Part shown: in pieces, positions 1 through 5,776 of the stretch
Layout of the letters: every line of letters starts with the position of its first letter
Position numbering within the stretch: the first letter of the stretch is position 1
Source: an uncultured Bacteroidota bacterium
GTDB lineage: Bacteria > Bacteroidota > Bacteroidia > NS11-12g > UBA9320
Length of the DNA stretch: 6,187 bases
Direction: 5' to 3'
NCBI GenBank assembly: GCA_913056425.1
Contig: CAJXLR010000105.1
Span: 1 to 6,187 of the forward strand
The notes under the pieces: generated by a model
Told to the model about the DNA's origin: nothing
The model's input: only the letters and a program-made list of their open reading frames with translations
The model's database searches: none
Translations under genes and position numbers: made by a program

Positions 1-105
1 AAAACTCACACAGGGAAGAAACACATCACGTGCCAAAGCTGTGAAAAGATTTTCACGGATACGGAACAGCTGGAAAAACATGCAAAGATATGCAACTCGA
101 AATAA
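1..105 (+). CDS. C-terminal end of a tandem C2H2/C2HC zinc-finger protein (5' end outside window)
   Basis: Frame 1 is open from the window edge to TAA at 103-105 and encodes the last 34 residues of a protein. Seen directly: residues 11-31 read C-x2-C-x3-F-x5-L-x2-H-x3-C (Cys11, Cys14, Phe18, Leu24, His27, Cys31), which is the classical TFIIIA-type finger with the final His replaced by Cys. Residues 3-7 are H-T-G-K-K, in the exact register of the HTGEKP linker that joins tandem fingers, so His3 is probably the last zinc ligand of a preceding finger. The spacing differs from the Ros/MucR finger of alphaproteobacteria (C-x2-C-x9-H). By family knowledge such fingers bind zinc and usually DNA, RNA or protein. 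The target cannot be told from this fragment, and only three residues follow the last Cys. Confidence is high for the finger pattern and moderate for a functional gene, because only the tail is visible. Confidence 0.72.
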   Translation, partial: KTHTGKKHITCQSCEKIFTDTEQLEKHAKICNSK

Positions 106-202
106 ATTTTAATTATTGCACCAGGTGAAGACTGAATGATGAACGTAGATTTAGAAATTCACATCAATATAATTTTATTCATGCCATAAATGTTTATGAT
201 TG

Positions 203-251
203 TTTGAGTTAGTATACCAATTTTTTTATGTTAAAAAGGAAATTATGTTTA
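203..251 (+). promoter_or_regulatory. Candidate Bacteroidota-type promoter(s) upstream of the SIMPL gene
   Basis: The 106-284 gap is very AT-rich and holds no convincing gene. Two partial matches to the Bacteroidota consensus (TTTG, about 19-21 bases, TAnnTTTG) are visible. One is TTTG at 203-206, a 20-base spacer, then TATGTTAA at 227-234 (6 of the 8 -7 positions, counting the two free ones). The other is TATGTTTA at 244-251 (one mismatch) without a clear -33 box; it would put the transcript start roughly 30 bases before the ATG at 285. No ribosome binding site is seen, which is normal for this phylum. AT-rich DNA gives such matches by chance, so confidence is low. Confidence 0.3.
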
Positions 252-464
252 TTTTAAATTTTAAAGACGATAAAGAAATCTAACATGAAATCAATCACAA
301 CAACTAGCTTACTTTTGGCAGCAGGCCTGGCTATGGCGAGCTGTAATACCACTAAAAATATGAGCGACAGCACAAACTTGAATACACGAACGATAAATGT
401 GACCGGAAGCGCAGAGATGGAAATTGAACCGGACATCATTGTTTTCTCTCTCACCATCAAGGAA

Positions 465-467
465 TAG
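465..467 (+). other. Premature in-frame TAG within the SIMPL gene
   Basis: The codons around the site read AAG GAA TAG TGG GAG GAA, giving Lys-Glu-stop-Trp-Glu-Glu. The protein similarity pattern runs straight through the site in the same frame. A single substitution from TGG (Trp), TAT or TAC (Tyr), CAG (Gln) or AAG (Lys) would create it; an aromatic residue here would suit the local pattern, but that is inference. TAG also ends the neighbouring aspartokinase gene, so amber is an ordinary stop codon in this genome. Confidence 0.85.
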
Positions 468-491
468 TGGGAGGAAGAATTTGTCAAAGGG

Positions 492-1019
492 ATGAAGTAC
501 GAGGATTACAAAACTAAAGTGCCGTTGTCCAAAATCGAACCTGAAGTACTTTCAACTCTGAAGAAACACGGAATCACCGAGGATCAGATCAAGGTCGGGG
601 CTGCAGGTAATTATTACAGGCAAGCGGGCAAGGAGTTTCTGATTTCAAAGGTTCTGCATATAACCATAAACGATTTTTCCATTCTAGATGCTGTCATGAA
701 GAGTGTAGACTCTAGAGGTGTATCATCCATGTACATTAAAGAGTTGAAGCACTCACGCATGGAAGAACTAAAGAAGGAAGTAAAAATTAAAGCGTTGAAA
801 AATGCTCAGGAAAAGGCCAAATACGTGCTGGAAGCCTTAGACGAGAAATGCGGCAAGGTTTTAATGATTAACGAAAGTGAATACGGCTACCAACCACCCG
901 TGATGTATCGATCAAATGTTACTATGGAAAAAAGTGGAAACGCAGGTAACTCAGCAACCGAGCTCAAAAACATCACCATTTCTTACAAGGTGAATGCAAC
1001 GTTCGCTATTGAAGGATAA
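492..1019 (+). CDS. Downstream fragment of the SIMPL-domain protein (175 aa if started at ATG 492)
   Basis: This is the part of the broken gene after the amber stop, in the same frame as the first 60 codons. An ATG at 492 lies 24 bases past the TAG and could allow re-initiation. The product would hold most of the SIMPL domain but lack the signal peptide, the lipidated Cys and the first strand, so it would stay in the cytoplasm and probably misfold. There is no recognisable ribosome binding site before this ATG. It is best read as part of the 285-1019 gene rather than as a separate gene; it is listed because a gene caller would report it. Confidence 0.5.
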   Translation: MKYEDYKTKVPLSKIEPEVLSTLKKHGITEDQIKVGAAGNYYRQAGKEFLISKVLHITINDFSILDAVMKSVDSRGVSSMYIKELKHSRMEELKKEVKIKALKNAQEKAKYVLEALDEKCGKVLMINESEYGYQPPVMYRSNVTMEKSGNAGNSATELKNITISYKVNATFAIEG

Positions 1020-2268
1020 GCTGCAAAGCGTTTTTCGTCCGGTGCTCCAATAATTTGTTTTTGCCTGAGGTAATATCAGAAAGACCATTGTTTTCAATTG
1101 GATTAAACACGGTTAGGAGCTGCAGTTTTTCAGTAACCTCCATGTGGTAATCATCGCCGATAATGGATTTGAACTCTGCGATTCGGCGTGGGTCATTGTT
1201 GGCACAAATGGCGAAAGAGATAGCCGTATTCTGCATCAAATTGATTTGAATGCCGGCTCTTGCAAGAGCACTAAAGATGTGACTCAAATTGTCTTCTACG
1301 ATAAATGCAAAGTCTTTCGACGCCAATGAAATCATAATCTGGTCGTCTTTGAAAATGTAACAAGGTACTTTAATAACCTCATTTAGACCATGGTCTTGAA
1401 CCGTTGTACCTGGAGCAGATTCATCTACAAATGACCGAACATAAAGAGGGATTGCTTTGCGCATCAGTGGCTGAATGGTCTTTGGGTGTATTACAGAAGC
1501 ACCGTAGTACGCCAACTCAATAGCCTCTTTGAACGAAATATCTGGGAGTAGCTTAGTCTCATTCAATCGTTTAGGATCGGCATTCATTACACCGGGTACG
1601 TCCTTCCATATGGTAACAGAGTCTGCATCCAAGCAGTAAGCGAAAATCGCCGCAGTATAGTCACTACCTTCTCTACCGAGTGTACTGGTTGTATTTTCTG
1701 ACGTTCGGCCGATGAATCCTTGCGTTATGGTAAGCTGTTTCTCGATGAGCTTTTTGGCTCGCTTGCTGATTAAGTTCTGAGTGGTGTCCCAATCAATGCG
1801 TCCGCGTCGATGGTCAGAAGATGTGACAACGAAATTGCGAGCATCGAGCCATCTGCTGGTAGATCCATTTTGATTCAGATACTGACTAACAATCCGAGTT
1901 GAAATCAACTCTCCGTACGGAACAATTTGATCGTAAACGAAGTCGTATCCGTTTTTTCGTAAATCGGTGTCTAGCGTGCATTCCAATTCGATGAAGAGGT
2001 TCTCAACTTCATAAAACGAAGACGCCTTGTCACCCATCAAGTTGTCAACAATGTCTCGGTGAAACTGTTTTAGTTCGTCTAAAACGGGTGTTGTGTCTAT
2101 ATCCGACATGTAAGACTCAACCAATCTTTCCATTAGATTGGTAGTCTTGCCCATCGCCGAGATTACTACCAATACAGAATCGTTCTTATAACGTTCCAAG
2201 ATGCGTGATACGTTCTGAACTGCATCTGCATCCTTAACCGAAGCTCCACCAAATTTGAATACCAGCAT
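1006..2268 (-). CDS. lysC: Aspartokinase (aspartate kinase), monofunctional
   Basis: Phosphorylates L-aspartate with ATP to give 4-phospho-aspartate, the first step toward lysine/diaminopimelate, threonine and methionine, in the cytoplasm. The 420-residue protein shows the amino-acid kinase fold: KFGGAS at 5-10 (nucleotide/aspartate site), SAMGKTTN at 37-44, a GE pair at 119-120, TQGFIG at 182-187, TLGREGSDYTAA at 196-207, WKDVPGVMNADP at 221-232 and YYGASVIHPKT at 254-264. The rest, from about 305, is an ACT-type regulatory region, so feedback control by an end-product amino acid is likely; which one cannot be read from sequence. No homoserine dehydrogenase domain follows. I chose ATG at 2268 because it gives the family N-terminus MLVFKFGGAS; the frame can be extended to a TTG at 2298, but that codon lies inside the likely -7 box. 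The stop is TAG and overlaps the end of the convergent SIMPL gene. It is divergent from fbp. Confidence 0.93.
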   Translation of the reverse strand: MLVFKFGGASVKDADAVQNVSRILERYKNDSVLVVISAMGKTTNLMERLVESYMSDIDTTPVLDELKQFHRDIVDNLMGDKASSFYEVENLFIELECTLDTDLRKNGYDFVYDQIVPYGELISTRIVSQYLNQNGSTSRWLDARNFVVTSSDHRRGRIDWDTTQNLISKRAKKLIEKQLTITQGFIGRTSENTTSTLGREGSDYTAAIFAYCLDADSVTIWKDVPGVMNADPKRLNETKLLPDISFKEAIELAYYGASVIHPKTIQPLMRKAIPLYVRSFVDESAPGTTVQDHGLNEVIKVPCYIFKDDQIMISLASKDFAFIVEDNLSHIFSALARAGIQINLMQNTAISFAICANNDPRRIAEFKSIIGDDYHMEVTEKLQLLTVFNPIENNGLSDITSGKNKLLEHRTKNALQLILQ

Positions 2269-2295
2269 TGTGTCGTCTGTAAATTGTGACCTGCA

Positions 2296-2303
2296 CAATT
2301 ATA
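2296..2303 (-). promoter_or_regulatory. Predicted -7 box for the aspartokinase gene
   Basis: Read on the minus strand the bases are TATAATTG, one mismatch from the Bacteroidota TAnnTTTG box. It lies 27 bases upstream of the aspartokinase ATG at 2268, giving a transcript start close to 2290 and a leader of about 20 bases. No good TTTG is found 19-21 bases further upstream (the nearest lies at 2317-2314, only 10 bases away), so the call rests on the -7 box and its position. Confidence 0.4.
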
Positions 2304-2307
2304 TTTG
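2300..2307 (+). promoter_or_regulatory. Predicted -7 box for fbp (and probably the following lipid kinase)
   Basis: TATATTTG is a perfect match to the Bacteroidota primary-sigma -7 consensus TAnnTTTG. It sits 44 bases before the first fbp ATG, putting the transcript start at about 2313. The -33 position has no clear TTG. Four bases (TATA, 2300-2303) are shared with the opposing aspartokinase -7 box, so the two promoters cannot be occupied at the same time. Confidence 0.5.
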
Positions 2308-2351
2308 CGGCCACAAAAGTAGCGATTTAACGGCCAATTCTGGCCCTGACG

Positions 2352-3344
2352 ATGATGAACAGCATGTCAATGAAACCAAGAAACAAAGTCGTTACCTTAA
2401 GTCAGTTTATTGCAGACGAGCAAGAGAAAACACCCGGGGCTTCAGGTAACTTATCCAAAATTTTCCGGGACATCAAACTAGCTGCCAAACTGATGCATCG
2501 CGATGTAAATAAAGCCGGTTTAGTAGATATCTTGGGAGCTCATGGCTCCACCAACGTGCAAGGGGAAGAAGTAAAAAAGCTAGATGTAATTGCAAACGAC
2601 GAATTTATCTCATCCATTACAGCAGGCGGAGACTGTTGCGCTATTATCAGTGAGGAAGAAGACTACATCCGGCATCTCAATCCAGATGCAAAGTATGTTA
2701 TTGCGATGGATCCATTGGACGGTTCATCAAACATCGATGTGAATGCGGTTATTGGAACCATCTTCTCGATTTACAGACGCGTTTCACCAATCGGTACTAA
2801 AGCAACCGAAGAAGATTGCTTACAAAAAGGGGTAAACCAAGTGGCTGCTGGTTACGTAATCTATGGTTCGAGCACCATGTTGGTTTACACAACCGGAAAC
2901 GGTGTAAATGGCTTTACACTGGATATATCAATCGGGGATTTTTGCTTGAGTCACCCAGATTTTAAAACACCGTCTACCGGTAAAATTTACTCCATCAACG
3001 AAGGTAATTTTCACCAGTTCCCTCAAGGAATTAAAGACTATCTAAAGAAGTGTAAAGAAGCCTCGATGTCGGCTCGTTACATCGGCTCAATGGTTGCAGA
3101 TTTTCACCGGAACATGATTAAAGGTGGAATCTTTATGTATCCGCAAACCGAGAAAGCACCAAATGGTAAACTTCGATTGATGTACGAGTGCAACCCGATG
3201 GCATTTTTGTGCGAACAGGCAGGAGGAAAGGCTACAACCGGTTCTCAGCGAATCATGGAAGTTGAGCCAACGGAGCTGCATCAGCGCGTACCTGTTATTA
3301 TGGGGTCTGCAGAGATGGTGGACGACTGTGTAGCGCACCTCTAA
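2352..3344 (+). CDS. fbp: Class I fructose-1,6-bisphosphatase
   Basis: Hydrolyses fructose 1,6-bisphosphate to fructose 6-phosphate, the committed step of gluconeogenesis, in the cytoplasm. The 330-residue length is normal for the class I family. Numbered from ATG 2352, the metal site is seen in SEEE at 100-103 and DPLDGSSNID at 120-129. Substrate-site motifs are YSINEGN at 213-219, ARYIGSMVADFHRN at 241-254 and KLRLMYECNPMAFLCE at 273-288, which includes the Lys and Glu of the KLRL.YECNP signature. The N-terminal SGNLS segment (31-35) and Lys114-Tyr115 sit where AMP binds in the mammalian enzyme (TGELT and Lys-Tyr), so inhibition by AMP is plausible but inferred. ATGs at 2352, 2355, 2364 and 2370 are all in frame, with no ribosome binding site to choose between them; the true start may be a few codons later. 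Transcription probably starts near 2313. The gene is divergent from the aspartokinase and one base from the lipid kinase. Confidence 0.97.
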   Translation: MMNSMSMKPRNKVVTLSQFIADEQEKTPGASGNLSKIFRDIKLAAKLMHRDVNKAGLVDILGAHGSTNVQGEEVKKLDVIANDEFISSITAGGDCCAIISEEEDYIRHLNPDAKYVIAMDPLDGSSNIDVNAVIGTIFSIYRRVSPIGTKATEEDCLQKGVNQVAAGYVIYGSSTMLVYTTGNGVNGFTLDISIGDFCLSHPDFKTPSTGKIYSINEGNFHQFPQGIKDYLKKCKEASMSARYIGSMVADFHRNMIKGGIFMYPQTEKAPNGKLRLMYECNPMAFLCEQAGGKATTGSQRIMEVEPTELHQRVPVIMGSAEMVDDCVAHL

Positions 3345-3345
3345 T

Positions 3346-4215
3346 ATGAAACTCTTAGTTGTCTGTAACCCGGAAGCCGGCGGAGGAAAGTCGGTTCGAG
3401 TGTTGCAACAATTTGAGAGCGCTCTAAAACAACGCGATTTTACCTACGAAGTTCTGCTTACATCAAGGCAGTACGACGTGAAGACGATTAAGGAAAAAGC
3501 GGTTGAAGAACAACCTGATGTCATTACAATCATTGGAGGTGATGGAACCATCAATGATGTAATAAATGCCACATACGTATTAAACTGTACCTACCAAATA
3601 TTACCGGCCGGTAGTGGAAATGATTTTGCACATTTACTTGACTCTTCGGGGCAGTTAGTTACAAGTATTGAGCGATTAATTGCGGGTAAAACCAGGGAAG
3701 TAGACGTTGGGTTATGCAACGACCGTTACTTTTTGAACGGCTTGGGTATAGGTTTCGATGGAGAGGTTGCGTCAAGAACCGTATTGCGGCGATGGAATGT
3801 GATCCCTACTTCATGGAAATACTGGATTGAAATATTCAAACAAGTGTTGTTCTATCAAAGTAAAACGTACAGCGTTCGAGTCGATCAGCACGACAGTGAA
3901 CTCAGGTGTTTCATGATTTCCGTGGCCAATGGAAAAGCATATGGAGGCGGGTTTCAAGTGTCGCCCAAGAGCGAAGTGGATGATGGTTTGTTGGATCTGG
4001 TTATCATAGAGCCGATGTTGCCTGTTCGTCGTCTTTTCAGGATTCCTTTGGTTGAGACGGGGAAGCATTTGGGGAAGAACTATGTTTCGCACCAAACCAT
4101 TCAGACGGTTACGGTTGAATCTGATGCAGAGATGTGTGCTCATTTAGACGGTGAAATCGTTACTGCCACGAGATTTGAAGTCCGAATCGCTGGTCAAAGA
4201 AAATTTATTTGTTAA
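3346..4215 (+). CDS. Diacylglycerol kinase catalytic-domain lipid kinase (DgkB/YegS family)
   Basis: Cytoplasmic lipid kinase that works at the membrane, transferring phosphate from ATP to diacylglycerol or a related lipid. The 289 residues cover the whole family fold. The N-terminal catalytic domain has NPEAGGGK at 8-15, the nucleotide-binding GGDGTINDV at 64-72 and PAGSGNDFA at 87-95. The C-terminal beta-sandwich has NGLGIGFDGEV at 131-141, GGGFQVSPKSEVDDGLLDL at 200-218 and LDGE at 267-270. Glu270 matches the catalytic base proposed for DgkB-type enzymes. The true substrate (diacylglycerol, sphingoid base or another lipid) cannot be told from sequence; bacterial members recycle diacylglycerol or modify lipids. 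The ATG follows the fbp stop by a single base, so the two are very likely co-transcribed and translationally coupled. There is no clear terminator after it, and nfeD starts 63 bases on. Confidence 0.93.
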   Translation: MKLLVVCNPEAGGGKSVRVLQQFESALKQRDFTYEVLLTSRQYDVKTIKEKAVEEQPDVITIIGGDGTINDVINATYVLNCTYQILPAGSGNDFAHLLDSSGQLVTSIERLIAGKTREVDVGLCNDRYFLNGLGIGFDGEVASRTVLRRWNVIPTSWKYWIEIFKQVLFYQSKTYSVRVDQHDSELRCFMISVANGKAYGGGFQVSPKSEVDDGLLDLVIIEPMLPVRRLFRIPLVETGKHLGKNYVSHQTIQTVTVESDAEMCAHLDGEIVTATRFEVRIAGQRKFIC

Positions 4216-4278
4216 GCGTTCGTTTTTTTAAACTCCTGTACAGCTTTATTCTTTAAATTGCGTCCGATTGATTCGCAT

Positions 4279-4740
4279 ATGTCAGTTGGACTAATCATCT
4301 TCTTTATCCTCATTGGTTTACTTTTTCTCGTTGTAGAGATTCTGGTAACGCCGGGCATTGTGCTAGGCATTATTGGATTGGGCTTCATCAGTTTTGGGGT
4401 TTACCAAACGTACCAGCACTATGATAGTTTTGTAGGAAACATAACGCTGTTTGGCGTGGGTGTAATTACCATAGGAGGCGTTTTGTTGGCACTCAAGACA
4501 GGAGTTTGGACACGAATAGCGTCCAAGGATGCCATTATGTCTAAGGCAAAAGAAGACGTAGCGGACATAGCTAAGATAGGTGATATCGGAAAGTCGTTAT
4601 CGGCCTTAAGACCTACAGGTACAGCTGTCTTAAACGGGCGAAAGGTTGAAGTCGTAACGGAAGGAGAAGCGGTGGAACCCGGTTCCAAAATTGAAGTAAT
4701 CAGAATAGAACGAAATAAAATTTATATCAAAAAAACATAA
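4279..4740 (+). CDS. nfeD: NfeD family membrane protein (short form)
   Basis: Short NfeD protein without the ClpP-like serine protease domain of long NfeD. The 153 residues show hydrophobic membrane segments at about 3-22, 27-45 and 55-72, with VTPG at 23-26 just before the second. A polar linker follows, then a C-terminal OB-fold domain at about 108-152 with the family pattern RPTGTAVLNGRKVEVV, then VEPGSKIEV. Short NfeD proteins partner with flotillin-type proteins and are thought to help assemble or regulate membrane microdomains. The floA gene follows three bases after the stop, the standard arrangement. I start at ATG 4279, which gives MSVGLIIFF; a TTG at 4258 would add seven polar residues before the membrane segment and overlaps a weak -7-like TAAATTGC (4254-4261), so it is less likely. 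It may have its own promoter or be read through from the lipid kinase gene. Confidence 0.92.
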   Translation: MSVGLIIFFILIGLLFLVVEILVTPGIVLGIIGLGFISFGVYQTYQHYDSFVGNITLFGVGVITIGGVLLALKTGVWTRIASKDAIMSKAKEDVADIAKIGDIGKSLSALRPTGTAVLNGRKVEVVTEGEAVEPGSKIEVIRIERNKIYIKKT

Positions 4741-4743
4741 CCT

Positions 4744-5727
4744 ATGGATACCTCGATGTTATTACTCGCCATTGGCGCGATACTCGTATTTCTCTTTGTC
4801 TTCTTATACTTTGTGCCAATTGGGCTGTGGTTCACGGCTTTGGTTTCAGGTGTACGAGTTGGCATTGTGCAACTTGTTTTGATGCGAATTCGAAAAGTGC
4901 CACCATCACTCATCGTAAACGCTCAAATTAATTCGGTGAAAGCCGGTCTTAAGACAAAGATCAATGATCTTGAAACGCACTACATGGCAGGAGGTAACGT
5001 AAACAATGTCATCAAGGCGCTTATTAGTGCAGACAAAGCAAATATTCCACTTGATTTTAACCTTGCAGCGGCAATCGACCTGGCAGGACGTGACGTATTT
5101 GATGCGGTTCAATTGAGTGTAAACCCTCGCGTTATTAATACTCCTCCGGTTGCTGCGGTGGCCAAAGACGGTATTCAATTGATTGCTAAAGCTAGAGTAA
5201 CTGTACGAGCAAACATCCACCAGTTGGTGGGTGGTGCCGGTGAAGAAACAATTCTTGCACGTGTTGGTGAAGGTATTGTAACCACTATTGGTTCTGCAGC
5301 CGACCATAAATCTGTTCTTGAGAATCCGGATCAGATTTCAAAAGTGGTATTAACCAAAGGACTGGATGCGGGAACTGCCTTCGAGATTTTGAGTATCGAT
5401 ATAGCAGATATCGACATTGGAAAGAACATCGGTGCCGAGCTTCAAACCGATCAAGCAGAGGCCGATTTGAAAGTGGCAAATGCAAAAGCAGAGGAGCGTC
5501 GAGCGCTTGCTGTGGCAAACGAACAGGAAATGAAGGCGGAGTCGCAAAAAGCTCGTGCTCAAGTAATCTTGGCCGAAGCAGAAATTCCAAAAGCGATCGC
5601 AGAAGCCTTCAACTCTGGTAACCTTGGCATAATGGACTATTACAAACTTCGAAACATCGAAGCCGATACCGATATGCGTGAATCGATTGCCAAAAAACCA
5701 ACAACAAAGAAGAAAACTGACAAATAA
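4744..5727 (+). CDS. floA: Flotillin-like protein FloA (UPF0365 family)
   Basis: Membrane scaffold protein of bacterial lipid-raft-like microdomains, forming oligomers at the inner face of the cytoplasmic membrane. The 327 residues match the family's usual length of about 330. A hydrophobic N-terminal hairpin spans residues 5-34 and a second amphipathic stretch about 35-48. A SPFH/PHB-type region follows, with VPPSLIVNAQINSVKAG at 52-68, VNPRVINTPPVAAVAKDGI at 126-144 and LVGGAGEETILARVGEGIV at 161-179. Then comes an Ala/Glu-rich coiled coil at about 232-288, with repeated AE and AK pairs as in flotillins. The C-terminal signature GNLGIMDYYKLRNIEADTD at 292-310 is typical of FloA, and the last residues form a Lys/Thr-rich tail. 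There is no ribosome binding site and only three bases separate it from nfeD, so co-expression is very likely. Confidence 0.97.
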   Translation: MDTSMLLLAIGAILVFLFVFLYFVPIGLWFTALVSGVRVGIVQLVLMRIRKVPPSLIVNAQINSVKAGLKTKINDLETHYMAGGNVNNVIKALISADKANIPLDFNLAAAIDLAGRDVFDAVQLSVNPRVINTPPVAAVAKDGIQLIAKARVTVRANIHQLVGGAGEETILARVGEGIVTTIGSAADHKSVLENPDQISKVVLTKGLDAGTAFEILSIDIADIDIGKNIGAELQTDQAEADLKVANAKAEERRALAVANEQEMKAESQKARAQVILAEAEIPKAIAEAFNSGNLGIMDYYKLRNIEADTDMRESIAKKPTTKKKTDK

Positions 5728-5731
5728 AGAA

Positions 5732-5762
5732 TCTGTAAGTAGGTCGAAAAACCGTAACTTCA
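5732..5762 (+). promoter_or_regulatory. Weak candidate promoter before the secreted-protein gene
   Basis: TCTG at 5732-5735, a 19-base spacer, then TAACTTCA at 5755-5762 resembles the Bacteroidota TTTG / TAnnTTTG pattern with one mismatch in the first box and two in the second. It lies 14 bases before the ATG at 5777, so transcription would start at or just before the start codon. The 49-base gap after floA shows no terminator hairpin, so transcription might instead continue from floA. Confidence 0.25.
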
Positions 5763-5776
5763 CGAAAATTCAGATT

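Larger units (their letters stand above)
285..1019 (+). pseudogene. SIMPL-domain (DUF541) lipoprotein gene interrupted by an in-frame amber stop
   Basis: The reading frame from ATG 285 to TAA 1017-1019 would give 244 residues but is broken by a single TAG at 465-467 (codon 61); no frameshift is needed. The N-terminal part has a lipoprotein signal peptide: Lys2, a hydrophobic stretch at about 8-18, and a lipobox ending Ala-Ser-Cys with Cys20 as the lipidation site. The SIMPL domain starts at about residue 37 (INVTGSAEMEIEPD, the usual first strand) and continues past the stop with WEEEF and EDYKTKVPL. It ends with the helical segment rich in KALKNAQEKA and a closing strand. SIMPL proteins are periplasmic or membrane-anchored and mostly of unknown role. 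The whole-frame length fits a complete family member. Either the gene is newly inactivated, the stop is a sequence error, or it is read through. The 3' end overlaps the convergent aspartokinase gene by 14 bases. Confidence 0.8.
2285..2315. repeat. Imperfect inverted repeat around the divergent promoters (possible operator)
   Basis: TGTGACC at 2285-2291 and GGCCACA at 2309-2315 form an inverted repeat with 6 of 7 matching positions and a 17-base centre that holds both predicted -7 boxes. Adding one outer base on each side (2284 and 2316) makes 7 of 8. The centre-to-centre distance of 24 bases is more than two helical turns. A dimeric regulator binding here could affect both genes, but arms this short also occur by chance. 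Confidence 0.25.

Noticed and set aside
137..190. Small frame of 17 codons in the gap before the SIMPL gene
   Set aside because: It is very short, AT-rich, and has no ribosome binding site or recognisable features; such frames are expected by chance.
465..467. Genome-wide recoding of TAG as a sense codon
   Set aside because: The aspartokinase gene ends with TAG at its expected family length, and the other stops in the window are TAA, so there is no support for recoding.
1020..1035. GCT-GCAA-AGC followed by five T residues after the SIMPL gene as a terminator
   Set aside because: The stem is only three base pairs and lies inside the aspartokinase coding sequence; it is too weak to call.
2269..2298. 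N-terminal extension of aspartokinase by ten codons from a TTG at 2298
   Set aside because: The extra residues do not resemble the family N-terminus, which begins directly at MLVFKFGGAS, and the TTG lies within the predicted -7 box, upstream of the likely transcript start.
4216..4230. T-run (4223-4229) after the lipid kinase as an intrinsic terminator
   Set aside because: No GC-rich inverted repeat precedes it, so it lacks the stem needed for an intrinsic terminator.
4258..4278. TTG start for nfeD adding seven residues
   Set aside because: The added residues are polar and charged ahead of the first membrane segment, and the ATG at 4279 gives a normal NfeD start. The TTG also sits in a -7-like sequence.
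3811..5763. Several long open frames on the minus strand opposite the lipid kinase, nfeD and floA
   Set aside because: They lie wholly or almost wholly opposite strongly supported genes, have no family pattern, and are rich in residues typical of antisense translation.
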